Shown piece after piece: positions 9,519 to 20,414 of a stretch of DNA of 64,000 bases. The stretch covers positions 34,810 through 98,809 of the forward strand of contig CAIQKQ010000109.1 in assembly GCA_903872425.1 (NCBI GenBank), read 5' to 3'. Each line of letters starts with the position of its first letter. Position 1 is the stretch's first letter. The notes under the pieces are model-generated. The model was not told the origin of the DNA. It ran no database searches and was given only the letters and a program-made list of their open reading frames with translations. A program made the translations under genes and the position numbers. The DNA comes from an uncultured Opitutia bacterium. Lineage in GTDB: Bacteria; Verrucomicrobiota; Verrucomicrobiia; Opitutales; Opitutaceae.

Positions 9519-10445
9519 TTATTTTTTCGCCAACGCGGCTTCGGCCGCAGCGCGCATTGTGCCAACGGGAATGGTGGCTCCGCCGCTCCAGAGTTCCAGC
9601 GACTTCGCGCCTTGGTGGACAAGCATCGAGAGGCCGTTGGCGTGCGGGAGTCCGAGTTCTCCGGCTGTGCGAAGCAGTGGCGTGAGCGGCGGGTTGTAGA
9701 TCATGTCGAACACGGCGGCTGGGCGCGGCAGCGCGGCGAGGTCCACGGGGGACGCGTCTTTTGCACGGAGACCGGAGCTGGTGGCGTTGATTACAAGAGT
9801 GTGCACGGGGAGGCCGCCGTGTCCACGCGCGGCGAGCTCGTCGAGCGTCAGGCCGTAGAGCGGGATATTCGCGGCGACGGCGAGGGGTGAGAGGTGCGCG
9901 AGGAGGGTGTCCAGGTGCGAACGCGTGCGGTTGGCAATCCAGAGGGTGGCAACTTTGCGGGCGAGACACTCGATGGCAGCCCCACGTGCGGCCCCGCCCG
10001 CCCCGACGAGGAGAACCGTCGCGCCCGCGAGGTCGCGGCGCAGCTCTTCGTGGACGGCGGCGGCGAGGCCGTGGCCATCGGTGTTAAAGCCGTGCCAGCC
10101 ATCAGCGGTACGGAAGAGGGTATTGACCGCTCCGACCGGCTGGGCGGCGGCGTCCACGGTGGCAACGTGATCATAGGCGAGCACTTTGTGCGGGACGGTG
10201 AGGTTGAGGCCGTGAAAATTTTTCTTGTGGAAAAGTTTGAGTGCCCGCGGGAGGTCATCGGGCGGCACGTCAAAACGAAAATAACGCCAGTGAGCAAAGA
10301 GGGGATTACGCGCAGCGAGGCGCGCGAGCGCGGCGTTGTGCATCGGCGGGCTGACCGAATGCGCGACCGGGTGGCCGACAACCGCGAGGGCCGTGCCCGT
10401 GAAGGACCAGTTGGCGAGGTCGGCGAGAGTGTGGACGGAATCCAT
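9519..10445 (-). CDS. aroE: Shikimate dehydrogenase
   Basis: VVGHPVAHSVSPPMHNAAL; FHGLNLTVPHKVLA; GAVNTLFR; NTDGHGLAAAV; LLVGAGGAARGAA. Confidence 0.93.
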   Translation of the reverse strand: MDSVHTLADLANWSFTGTALAVVGHPVAHSVSPPMHNAALARLAARNPLFAHWRYFRFDVPPDDLPRALKLFHKKNFHGLNLTVPHKVLAYDHVATVDAAAQPVGAVNTLFRTADGWHGFNTDGHGLAAAVHEELRRDLAGATVLLVGAGGAARGAAIECLARKVATLWIANRTRSHLDTLLAHLSPLAVAANIPLYGLTLDELAARGHGGLPVHTLVINATSSGLRAKDASPVDLAALPRPAAVFDMIYNPPLTPLLRTAGELGLPHANGLSMLVHQGAKSLELWSGGATIPVGTMRAAAEAALAKK

Positions 10446-10560
10446 CGTCAAATGCGAAAAAATGCGAAGCGTTACGTGACGCAGGAAGGAGAAGGGAGAA
10501 TAGAGCGGGGGGAAAGGAAAACCTTCTCCATGTTCCTTTTCCCAGTATGGTCCCGCGTCA

Positions 10561-11295
10561 TCAGCCGCGCACGCCGAAGAGCGCGGTGCCGATGCGCACG
10601 AGGGTGCTGCCGGCGGCAACCGCCGCCTCAAGGTCACCGCTCATGCCCATCGAAAGCTCGCGAAGCGACGTGCCATAACGGGCGGTAAGGGTATCGCGCA
10701 GTTCGCGAAGATTCCCAAACGTGCGCGCGGCGTGCGCGGCGGTTTCGACAGGTGTCGCGCCGAGCGGGGCGATGGCCATCAGCCCGTCCACGCGGAGATG
10801 ATTACATGCGAGCGCGGCCTCAAGGAGCTGGGGCGCGATGGCGAGAGCGGCCCCAAATTTCGCCGGGTCGTTGCCCGCGTTGATTTGGAGAAGCACGGGC
10901 AACTGCTTGCCCAACTCACCTGCGGCGCGATTGAGGTGACGGAGGAGTTTCTCGCTGTCCACGCTTTGGACCCGGTCAAAGTGGGCGGCGGCGAGTATGG
11001 CTTTGTTGGTCTGCAGGTGGCCGATGAGTTCCCACGCCAGCCGCTCAATCCCATGCACCGCAGGATCAGCCGCGGCGCGTTTGGCTACGCCCTCTTGCAC
11101 ACGGTTCTCGCCCACGGCGCGCAGGCCGGCACGTGCGACGGCCTCAGCCGCGACGGGCGGGTGATTTTTAGTCACGGGCAAAATTTCCACGCTCGCGGGG
11201 TCGCGCCCCGTGCTGCGGCACGCGGCGGCGACACGCGCGCGCACTGTGGCGAGACGGGAGGAAAAATCCGAATAATTGTCAGACGGGACGAGCAT
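10561..11295 (-). CDS. YggS-family pyridoxal phosphate homeostasis protein
   Basis: VEILPVTKNHP; VGENRVQEGVAK; WELIGHLQTNKA; LRELSMGMSGDLEAAVAAGSTLVRIGTALFG. Confidence 0.9.
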   Translation of the reverse strand: MLVPSDNYSDFSSRLATVRARVAAACRSTGRDPASVEILPVTKNHPPVAAEAVARAGLRAVGENRVQEGVAKRAAADPAVHGIERLAWELIGHLQTNKAILAAAHFDRVQSVDSEKLLRHLNRAAGELGKQLPVLLQINAGNDPAKFGAALAIAPQLLEAALACNHLRVDGLMAIAPLGATPVETAAHAARTFGNLRELRDTLTARYGTSLRELSMGMSGDLEAAVAAGSTLVRIGTALFGVRG

Positions 11296-11354
11296 GGAAT
11301 TGGGCTGGCGGCGGCTGGCCGGGCGATTTAACGTGCCCTTACATTACCTGAGCC

Positions 11355-12257
11355 ATGCAAATCGAAAATCTTAAAATTTTTGCCGACCTCGTCGAGACGA
11401 AGAGCTTCTCGAAGGCGGCGAAGTTAAACGGCATCACGCAATCCGCTGTGAGCCAGCAGGCGCGCATGATGGAGCGGACGTTCAAGGCGCTGCTCATTGA
11501 CCGCAGCCAAAAACAGTTTCACCTCACCCGCGAGGGTACGCGGGTCTATGAGACGGCTAAAGAGATTCTGCATAACTATGATACCCTCCTCAGCGGTTTG
11601 CAGGAAATGAAGAAGGTCATTAGTGGATCCATCCGCATCGCGACCATTTATTCCATCGGCTTGCACGAGTTGCCGCCCTATATCAAGCGGCTGCTGCAGG
11701 ACTATCCATCGGTCAATGTGCGGGTCGAGTATCGCCGCTCAAACCTCGTCTACGAGGACATCCTGCACAACGCGGTGGACTTCGGCCTCGTAGCGTTTCC
11801 CGTCAAGATGCGGCAGCTTGAGATCATCCCGTTCCGCGAGGACCGACTCGTCCTCATCACGCATCCGAAGCATCCGCTCGCGGCCCGCACCGAGGTGGAG
11901 ATCTCCGACATGGCTGGGCAAAAGTTCATCAGCTTCGACCCAGACATCCCGACGCGGAAGGCCGTAGACCAGATTCTACGCGACCACAAGCTGGAGATTG
12001 AGCCGGTGATGGAATTTGACAACATTGAGACGGTAAAACGCGCGGTCGAGATTGACCACGGCATTGCCATCGTCCCGCAGGCCACCGTGCGACAGGAGGC
12101 CAAACAGGGGACACTCGCCGTACGGCCGTTCAAGGGCGGAGGGCTCACTCGCCCGCTCGCCATCATGCACCGCAAAGGCCGTGTGCTCACGCCGGCGATG
12201 AAAAAATTCGTGGACATCTTAGTGAAAGGCCTGCCCGGCGAGGCGGGTGAAACATGA
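11355..12257 (+). CDS. LysR-family transcriptional regulator
   Basis: N-terminal wHTH MQIENLKIFADLVETKSFSKAAKLNGITQSAVSQQARMME; substrate-binding domain follows. Confidence 0.9.
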   Translation: MQIENLKIFADLVETKSFSKAAKLNGITQSAVSQQARMMERTFKALLIDRSQKQFHLTREGTRVYETAKEILHNYDTLLSGLQEMKKVISGSIRIATIYSIGLHELPPYIKRLLQDYPSVNVRVEYRRSNLVYEDILHNAVDFGLVAFPVKMRQLEIIPFREDRLVLITHPKHPLAARTEVEISDMAGQKFISFDPDIPTRKAVDQILRDHKLEIEPVMEFDNIETVKRAVEIDHGIAIVPQATVRQEAKQGTLAVRPFKGGGLTRPLAIMHRKGRVLTPAMKKFVDILVKGLPGEAGET

Positions 12258-12826
12258 GATGGGCTTGGCTCTTCCTCGCGGCCTGCGCAATCGGTGCGCT
12301 CGTTTCTTTCTGGCCGCGCAGCCCGGTTGCGCCGTTCACCGGCACGTTACCCGTCTTGGCCACCGCTCCGACTTGGACGTTGCACGATGTGGACGGCCGC
12401 GACGTGCGCGCTGAAGACTTCAAGGGCAAGGTCGTGATCGTAGATTTTTGGGCGACCTGGTGCGAGCCGTGCCGTAAGGAAATCCCTAATTACATCGCGC
12501 TCCAGAAAAAGTATGCGGCGCAAGGACTGGTTGTGTTGGGTATTTCTGTCGACACCATCGGTGCGGCGGCGGTGAAACGGTTTGGCGAAGCGCAAATGAT
12601 CAACTACCCGCTACTAATGGCCGATGACGTGACGGTGAAGGCGTTCGGGGGTATCGAGGGCATTCCCTCAACGTTCCTCATGGATCGCGCAGGCCGCGTG
12701 CGCCATCAAAAAATCGGCGTGGTCGATGCCTCGTGGTATGAGAGCCTGGTCGCGACCGTGCTCAAGGAATCTACCCCGGGGGTCGTCATGCCCGCCCTAC
12801 CCCAACCGCTGCCGGCCGCCCGCTGA
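12254..12826 (+). CDS. TlpA/ResA-type membrane-anchored thioredoxin
   Basis: N-terminal TM; VVIVDFWATWCEPCRKEIPNYIALQKKY; GIPSTFLMDRAG. ATGA overlap with the LysR gene. Confidence 0.9.
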   Translation: MRWAWLFLAACAIGALVSFWPRSPVAPFTGTLPVLATAPTWTLHDVDGRDVRAEDFKGKVVIVDFWATWCEPCRKEIPNYIALQKKYAAQGLVVLGISVDTIGAAAVKRFGEAQMINYPLLMADDVTVKAFGGIEGIPSTFLMDRAGRVRHQKIGVVDASWYESLVATVLKESTPGVVMPALPQPLPAAR

Positions 12827-12850
12827 GTCGACGGGCCTAGCCAAGCCGCC

Positions 12851-13678
12851 ATGCAACTGCCACCCATCCTGCACGAGGACGACGCTCTGATCGCGTTCGA
12901 CAAACCGCCCGGCCTACCGATCACCGTCGAGCGTGGCCGGAGTGTCGGCGGCATCTCCAACGAAAATCTCCTGCGACTTGTCCGGGAAAAATTTGGCTAC
13001 GGAGTAGCCAGCGTTCACCGCCTCGACTCCGCCGTGAGCGGCGTGCTGCTCTGCGCGAAGACCAAGCGGGCACTGGATTTCCTCAGCGGACAGTTCCAAG
13101 GCAAGACCACACAAAAAAAATACCACGCTCTGGTCGCCGTGCAGCCACCGGAGCGGCTGGCGGCCGTACTCGCTCCCGAGCGCACCGCGACCGGCGCGTT
13201 GCCCGAAACCTTTACGGTCGAACTGTCGCTTGAGGAGGATGAGCACCAGCAAGGCCGGATGCACGTTTTCAGCCACCGCGGCGGCCGGCCAGCGACCACC
13301 GAGTTTAGAGTCTTGGAAAATTTCGGCCCCTTCGCGTGGGTCGAATGTTGCGCGCTCACCAGCCGTACGCACCAAGAGCGCGCACACCTCGCCGCCGCCG
13401 GCGCACCGGTGCTAAACGACGCGCTCTACGGCGAACCTGACCTCGAATTGCGTCTCTCCGCGCTCAAACGCGGCTACAAAGGCCGGGATGACGAGCAGCC
13501 TCTCATTCGTCGCCTCGCGCTCCACGCCAGTTCGCTGACGGTGAAACACCCGACGACGGAGACACTGCTAACCATCACCGCACCGCTGCCGAACGAGTTT
13601 GAAGTGGCGCTGAAATATTTGCGTAAATTTTCTGTGGGCACCAGGAAGGGTGCCGCCGCGGGCCACGCCAGAAGGTAA
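12851..13678 (+). CDS. RluA-family pseudouridine synthase
   Basis: FDKPPGLPI; VHRLDSAVSGVLLCAKTKRAL; LTSRTHQERAHLAAAGAPVLNDALYG. Confidence 0.88.
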   Translation: MQLPPILHEDDALIAFDKPPGLPITVERGRSVGGISNENLLRLVREKFGYGVASVHRLDSAVSGVLLCAKTKRALDFLSGQFQGKTTQKKYHALVAVQPPERLAAVLAPERTATGALPETFTVELSLEEDEHQQGRMHVFSHRGGRPATTEFRVLENFGPFAWVECCALTSRTHQERAHLAAAGAPVLNDALYGEPDLELRLSALKRGYKGRDDEQPLIRRLALHASSLTVKHPTTETLLTITAPLPNEFEVALKYLRKFSVGTRKGAAAGHARR

Positions 13679-13720
13679 ATTTCCACCCGGCCAACTCCAA
13701 GCGGCTCCGTTGCGCCGCCT

Positions 13721-15643
13721 TTACGCCAGCGCCGGCGCGAGTGACACGTCCTTGAGCTTAATACCGGCGAGCTTCTTCACGATGAACTCAGCCTCACCAC
13801 TCGCCACATCGGCCAGCGTGTGATCCTCGTGGATGTCAATCGCACCGACGACACCGGCGGGTAGCCGGGTGACGCCGGCAATCTTGCCAACAATGTCTGC
13901 GGGAGTGATGAGCTGCGCCCGGCCAACGTTGAGCCGCACGACCGTCATACCTGGCTCGCGACCAGTGCGCGGCTTGCGCTCGTATTTGGGTTTACGCGCG
14001 GGCGGAGCGACCGCCACATCGGTCTCAGCTTGTTTGCTGGTGCTGGGAGGGACGGCTGGAGCCGTGTCGGCGACCTGGCTAGCCGTTGGCGCAACGATGG
14101 GTGGCCGCATTTTTTTCGCCACCCATGCGGGCGCACCCGGCGGGATCGCGGACTTACCCGCTTCGGCTTTAGCTGCCGTCTTCAGCGCCACGGCATGCGG
14201 CGGTGGGCCACCGTAGCGCGGCTTGGGGCGTGCGTCCGGCGCGGTCGGGTCGGGCGCGGTACGCGCGAGCGGCGCAAGGGGAGCCGTCGGTTTGCCCGGC
14301 GCGACAGCAGTCTGGCCTGCCGCACCCGCCGGTTTTGCCGCGGCGGACGCGCCCGTTCCGCCTTGCAGCATATGGATAAGGGCGGAGCTAATATCTGTGC
14401 TCGCGTAGCCTTGGTCGAGTAGGCGGTCGATCATGCGGTCATGCGGCTTGAAGTTTTTCGCTTCCAGCGTGGCGCGGATTTTTTCGAAAAACACGTTCGC
14501 GCGCGCCTCGTCCACCTGATCGAGCGAGGGAATGCGCTCGCGACGGATGTCGAGCCTCGCCCAGCGCACCATGCTCTGCAATTTATAGATCTCTTGCCCG
14601 CTCACGAATGTAAAGGCGCGACCCGACTTGCCCGCCCGGCCGGTGCGGCCGATACGGTGTGTATAGTCCTCGGCGTCATTGGGCAGATCAAAATTAAACA
14701 CCACCTCTAGGTCGTCCACATCCAGACCGCGCGCGGCCACATCGGTCGCGACCAGAAACTCAAATTTCCGCTCACGAAACTTTTGCATCACGCGGTCGCG
14801 CTGTGCCTGGGTGATGTCACCGTGCAGCCGGTCGGTCATGTAGCCGCGCGCGTGCAGGTGCTCGTCCAACTCGTCCACCATGATCTTCGTGCTGCAAAAA
14901 ATGATGCCGTAGCGAAAGTCATGCACATCAATCAACCGCGTGAGCGCCTCGATTTTCGAGCGGCGATCCACCTCGAAATAAATCTGCTCCACCAGCGGTG
15001 CGTTTTGCGCGACCGACTCGATCTTGATCCAGGCCGGATCCTTCGAGTAGCGACTGATCAGATCTTGAATGGCGCGCGGGATTGTCGCCGAGAAAAACGC
15101 TAATTGCCGCGTGGTCGGGACCGCTTTGAGGATTTTCTCGATGTCGTCACGAAAGCCCATGTCGAGCATTCGGTCCGTCTCATCGAGGACGACGAGTTTC
15201 AGTTGGTCGAGCCGCAACGTGCCGCGCTCCATGTGATCCATCACACGGCCGGGCGTGCCGATAACCACCTGCGCGCCAGCGGCCAGCGCACGAAACTGCC
15301 GCTCGTAGCTTTGCCCACCATAGATCGGCACGGCGGAAAGGCCGCGTTTGAAAAATGAGAGCTTGCCGACCTCCTCGGCGACTTGCACCGCCAGTTCACG
15401 CGTCGGACAGAGGATAAGCACCTGCGCCGCACGTAGCTTCATGTCCACGCGCTCGATGGCCGGGAGTGCGAACGCGGCCGTTTTGCCCGAACCGGTAGAA
15501 GATTGGCCCACGACATCGCGACCCGCGAGGATCGCGGGGATGACGGCGGTTTGGATGGGCGAGGCCTCCTCAAAACCCATCTTGGCGACAGCCTTGAGGG
15601 CGTCAGGTGAGAGTCCGAGCGCGGCAAACGGAAGTTTTTCCAT
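13721..15643 (-). CDS. DEAD-box RNA helicase (DeaD/CsdA-like) with C-terminal DbpA-like RNA-binding domain
   Basis: GSGKTAAFALP, PTRELAVQV, VLDETDRMLDMGF, SAT, VATDVAARGLDVDDL, HRIGRTGRAGKSG; C-terminal VVRLNVGRAQLITPADIVGKIAGV. Confidence 0.93.
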   Translation of the reverse strand: MEKLPFAALGLSPDALKAVAKMGFEEASPIQTAVIPAILAGRDVVGQSSTGSGKTAAFALPAIERVDMKLRAAQVLILCPTRELAVQVAEEVGKLSFFKRGLSAVPIYGGQSYERQFRALAAGAQVVIGTPGRVMDHMERGTLRLDQLKLVVLDETDRMLDMGFRDDIEKILKAVPTTRQLAFFSATIPRAIQDLISRYSKDPAWIKIESVAQNAPLVEQIYFEVDRRSKIEALTRLIDVHDFRYGIIFCSTKIMVDELDEHLHARGYMTDRLHGDITQAQRDRVMQKFRERKFEFLVATDVAARGLDVDDLEVVFNFDLPNDAEDYTHRIGRTGRAGKSGRAFTFVSGQEIYKLQSMVRWARLDIRRERIPSLDQVDEARANVFFEKIRATLEAKNFKPHDRMIDRLLDQGYASTDISSALIHMLQGGTGASAAAKPAGAAGQTAVAPGKPTAPLAPLARTAPDPTAPDARPKPRYGGPPPHAVALKTAAKAEAGKSAIPPGAPAWVAKKMRPPIVAPTASQVADTAPAVPPSTSKQAETDVAVAPPARKPKYERKPRTGREPGMTVVRLNVGRAQLITPADIVGKIAGVTRLPAGVVGAIDIHEDHTLADVASGEAEFIVKKLAGIKLKDVSLAPALA

Positions 15644-15933
15644 GCGGCACGATGCAGTTTAGGTGGGCACGTGGCGAGCCTCATTCCTTTCGCAACGTCA
15701 AATGTCGTTAATCTCCTTTAGCGTGTTCTTGCGCCGAGTCTTTGCAATTGCTCCGGTGACTACCTTGATTCGTGGATACGAGGGGTGCCGTACAAAGGGC
15801 ATGCTCTTTGGTCGCCGCCACAGATCGCGGCCAGTACGCAATGCTTGCCGTCTCAGAATTTATTGCGACGTTCTGCAATCCTACGAGGCGCCACCGCTTG
15901 CTCGGTTGGGCGACCTTGCCTTACACTTCTCCC

Positions 15934-16824
15934 ATGCGCCGCATCCTGCTCATTGACGACGACCGCCTGCAGTTCGTGCTGACGCGGGCACAGTTCGCAC
16001 AGTTCCGAGGTGAACCGTTTGCCCTCGACTACGCTGCTAGTTACGAGGATGGCCTAGCACAACTACTCGCCGGCGGCCACGCGGCATGCCTGCTCGACTA
16101 CCAGCTTGGCCCGCGCGACGGTTTGGCCCTCATCCGCGAGGCCGTCGCAAGCGGTTGCCGCACGCCGATCATATTTCTCACCGCCGAGACTTCCGACAGC
16201 GTGGACACGGCCGCGATGAACGCCGGCGCGCTCGACTACCTCGTGAAAGGCGAGCTCAACCCCGCCGCCCTCGAACGCTCGCTCCGTTACGCGCTCAAAC
16301 TCGGCGATACGCTGGGGCAGCTCCACCGCCTCGCCACGCACGACGGTCTCACCGGCCTGCTCAACCGCCGCGAGTTCGACCGCCTACTCGCCGAGGAAAC
16401 CGAGCGCGCCGCGCGGTTTGGCCGCCCGCTCGCCCTCGCGCTTTTCGACCTCGACCATTTCAAATCCGTCAACGACACCCACGGCCACCCGGCCGGTGAC
16501 GCCGTACTGCGCGCGGCCGCCGCGCGACTCGCGGCTGGGCTACGCGCAGTGGACCGACTCGCGCGCTTCGGCGGCGAGGAGTTCGCCGCGCTGCTCGTGG
16601 AAACTCCGCCGGCCGCTGCACTCGAAACCGCTCAACGCCTCGTCGCCACCATACGCAGCGAACCCATCGTACTTCCCGACGGTAGCACGCTGCGGCTCAC
16701 CGTGAGCGCCGGCGTGGCCGCATTGCCTGCGCACGCCGCCGATGCTCCCGGCCTCATCCATGCCGCCGACACCGCGCTCTACGCTGCGAAACACGCCGGT
16801 CGCGACCGCGCCTTGCTGGCCTAG
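15934..16824 (+). CDS. Response regulator with receiver and GGDEF domains (diguanylate cyclase)
   Basis: Receiver MRRILLIDDDRLQ...CLLDYQLGPRDG; GGEEF signature RFGGEEFAALL; LALFDLDHFKSVNDTHGHPAGDAVL. Confidence 0.92.
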   Translation: MRRILLIDDDRLQFVLTRAQFAQFRGEPFALDYAASYEDGLAQLLAGGHAACLLDYQLGPRDGLALIREAVASGCRTPIIFLTAETSDSVDTAAMNAGALDYLVKGELNPAALERSLRYALKLGDTLGQLHRLATHDGLTGLLNRREFDRLLAEETERAARFGRPLALALFDLDHFKSVNDTHGHPAGDAVLRAAAARLAAGLRAVDRLARFGGEEFAALLVETPPAAALETAQRLVATIRSEPIVLPDGSTLRLTVSAGVAALPAHAADAPGLIHAADTALYAAKHAGRDRALLA

Positions 16825-16924
16825 GACGGCGCTCGACGCCACCCGTGCGAGCGCATCTGCGAATGCCAGCGCCAACTTATCCGTGTACGTCAAAGACTAA
16901 TTTTTCTGGTTTCCTAGCTTTTGA

Positions 16925-18361
<1,437 letters not shown>

Positions 18362-18394
18362 ATGTGGTAGCCCCCACGCCTTTATCCTCACCAA

Positions 18395-18423
18395 AGCCGG
18401 GCCATGCGCCCGGCTTTTTTTTG
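18395..18423 (+). terminator. Rho-independent terminator of eno
   Basis: agccgggc-catgc...gcccggct followed by a T8 tract. Confidence 0.85.
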
Positions 18424-18430
18424 CACCCCA

Positions 18431-18826
18431 TCAGCCGCTCGGCGAAGCCGACGGATCATCTGCGAAAATCTTGCTCAATTCTTCCAGCATTTGCGGTGGC
18501 GGGAGGTCTTTACGGATAAAGCCATCCGCCCCGGCCTCGACGACGGCGCGAATCGTGGAGGTCAGCGCGTCGGCGCTCATCACGATCACATAGGTGTCCG
18601 CATCGTGCGCCCGGATCTCCCTGAGAAAGTCGAGCCCGTTACCTCCGGGCATGTTGAGGTCCAGCGTGACCAACTCGGGCTTGAATGCGGCGAGTTGTTC
18701 GCGCGCCAAGGCGATGTTGGATGCCTCGTAGGTTTTCGCCACGCCAAACTTCTTGAGCAGCATCTTAAGGTAGATGCGGATGTGATTCTCATCGTCAATG
18801 ATGAGGGCGCTCGCGGGAATGCTCAT
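18431..18826 (-). CDS. Single-domain response regulator
   Basis: ALIIDDENHIRIYLKMLLKKFG; VTLDLNMPGGNGLDFL; MSADA; IRKDLPP. Confidence 0.9.
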   Translation of the reverse strand: MSIPASALIIDDENHIRIYLKMLLKKFGVAKTYEASNIALAREQLAAFKPELVTLDLNMPGGNGLDFLREIRAHDADTYVIVMSADALTSTIRAVVEAGADGFIRKDLPPPQMLEELSKIFADDPSASPSG

Positions 18827-19015
18827 ACGTCGACAGCTTGGCCATCCCGCCCCGCCGCGCAAGCCCGCAGCGAAAAAGAACCCGTCGCCAAGCTAGTTTG
18901 AAGCAGGATACCAAGAAACCAAGGATCAGAATATGCCTCTCATTTTTCGCTGTTTGGCGCTGAGTTTTTCATGGCTTCTTGGCTTCCTGCTTCACCCCCC
19001 AACCTGCTTCGCCCT

Positions 19016-20299
19016 TCACTCCACCCGCAAAATGCAGCCGCGTAGGTATTCGCTCTCGGGCATCGTCACCAGCACGGGATGGTCAGTGGGCTGGTGGCAA
19101 AAATCGAGGATCTGGACGCGGCGTTTCGCGTCGGACGCCGCCTCGGCGAGCACGCTGCGCAGCTCGGCGTCGCCCATATGGTGCGAGCAAGTGTAGGTCG
19201 CTAGCACGCCGCCGGGCGCGAGTGACTTCATCGCTCGCAGGTTGAGTTCCTTGTGCCCGCGTAGCGCGCTCTCGATCGCGCTCTTCGACTTCGCGAACGG
19301 CGGCGGGTCCAGGATAATGAGGTCCCATGCGGGCGCAGCGTCTCGCCGCGCGGTGAACCAGTCGAAGACGTTGGCCAACTCGAAGGCGACCGTCACGCCG
19401 TTGCGCTGGGCGTTGCGGCGGGCGGCCGCGATGGCGTCGTCCGCACTGTCGAGGCCGAGCACCGAGGCCGCGCCCGCGCGCGCAGCGTGCAGTGCAAACG
19501 CACCCTGGTTGCAGAATGCATCCAGCACCCGCTTGCCGGCAGCGTACTTCGCCACGGCGGGGTGCTGCTCACGCTGGTCGAGATAGAATCCGGTCTTCTG
19601 CCCACCCGCGAGATCGAGCCAATAGTCGAAGCCGCCGATGCTCGCCCAGCGCGGTTCCCACGCTTTGCCCGAGCGCGTGTGAATTTCGGCGGGCAGCCCC
19701 TCCAGTTTACGAAGATTTGAGTCGTTGCGAAAAATGATCTCGGTCGCACCGGTCAGCTCGGTGAGTAGATCACCGATGAGCGCGGCGCGTTTTTCCAGCG
19801 CGAGCGTCTGCACCTGCGCGACCAACGTGTCGCCAAACTGGTCCACGACCAACCCCGGCAGCTCATCCGACTCGGCCCATACGAGCCGGCCAATGTAGGG
19901 CGGGGTCGCCGAACCCCGCCGGTCAGTGTCTGCTCCCCGCTGTGTTTTGTTCGCAATGAACGCCTCGGGTGTTGCGGAAGGCAGGTTTCGGCGACCCCTC
20001 CCTATATCACTCTCGCGCCGCGCCAGCGCACGACTGAGCGCCGCGCGCAGCCACTCTGCGTCCAGCGTCACACGCCCCGTCGACAGCCGCCGCCACACGA
20101 TCTGCGACTTTGAGTTATAGATGCCCGTGCCCAATGGTCGACCAGTACGGTCGCGGCAGCCGACAACCTCACCGTCGTGCTCGGCCGGCAACAGTGTCTC
20201 GATCTCGTTGGCAAACACCCAGGGGTGTCCGTGCAGAACACGTGCGCTGGCGGCGTTGGGCTTGAGCTTAAGGGTGGGCAGGACGGGCGTTGACGACAT
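19016..20299 (-). CDS. RlmI-like class I SAM-dependent rRNA methyltransferase with PUA domain, carrying an in-frame insertion
   Basis: PUA-like N-terminus VLHGHPWVFANEI; DLAGGQKTGFYLDQREQ; VLDAFCNQGAFALHAARAGA; LIILDPPPFAKSKSAI; TCSHHMG. Confidence 0.9.
   Translation of the reverse strand: MSSTPVLPTLKLKPNAASARVLHGHPWVFANEIETLLPAEHDGEVVGCRDRTGRPLGTGIYNSKSQIVWRRLSTGRVTLDAEWLRAALSRALARRESDIGRGRRNLPSATPEAFIANKTQRGADTDRRGSATPPYIGRLVWAESDELPGLVVDQFGDTLVAQVQTLALEKRAALIGDLLTELTGATEIIFRNDSNLRKLEGLPAEIHTRSGKAWEPRWASIGGFDYWLDLAGGQKTGFYLDQREQHPAVAKYAAGKRVLDAFCNQGAFALHAARAGAASVLGLDSADDAIAAARRNAQRNGVTVAFELANVFDWFTARRDAAPAWDLIILDPPPFAKSKSAIESALRGHKELNLRAMKSLAPGGVLATYTCSHHMGDAELRSVLAEAASDAKRRVQILDFCHQPTDHPVLVTMPESEYLRGCILRVE
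19893..20006. repeat. Palindromic element inside the RlmI-like CDS
   Basis: Arm 19893-19920 atgtagggcggggtcgccgaaccccgcc versus reverse complement of 19979-20006 (approximately) atatagggaggggtcgccgaaacctgcc: 24/28 identical; ~58-nt spacer; frame preserved. Confidence 0.85.
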
Positions 20300-20414
20300 G
20301 GTCGCCCATCATCACGCCGCTTCGCCACGTTAGAAGCGCAAAGTTGAAACCCGAAAAACGAAAGTTGGAGGTTGAGCGCCAGAGTTTGCGCGTAGACGCT
20401 CTCCCCCTTCCGCC

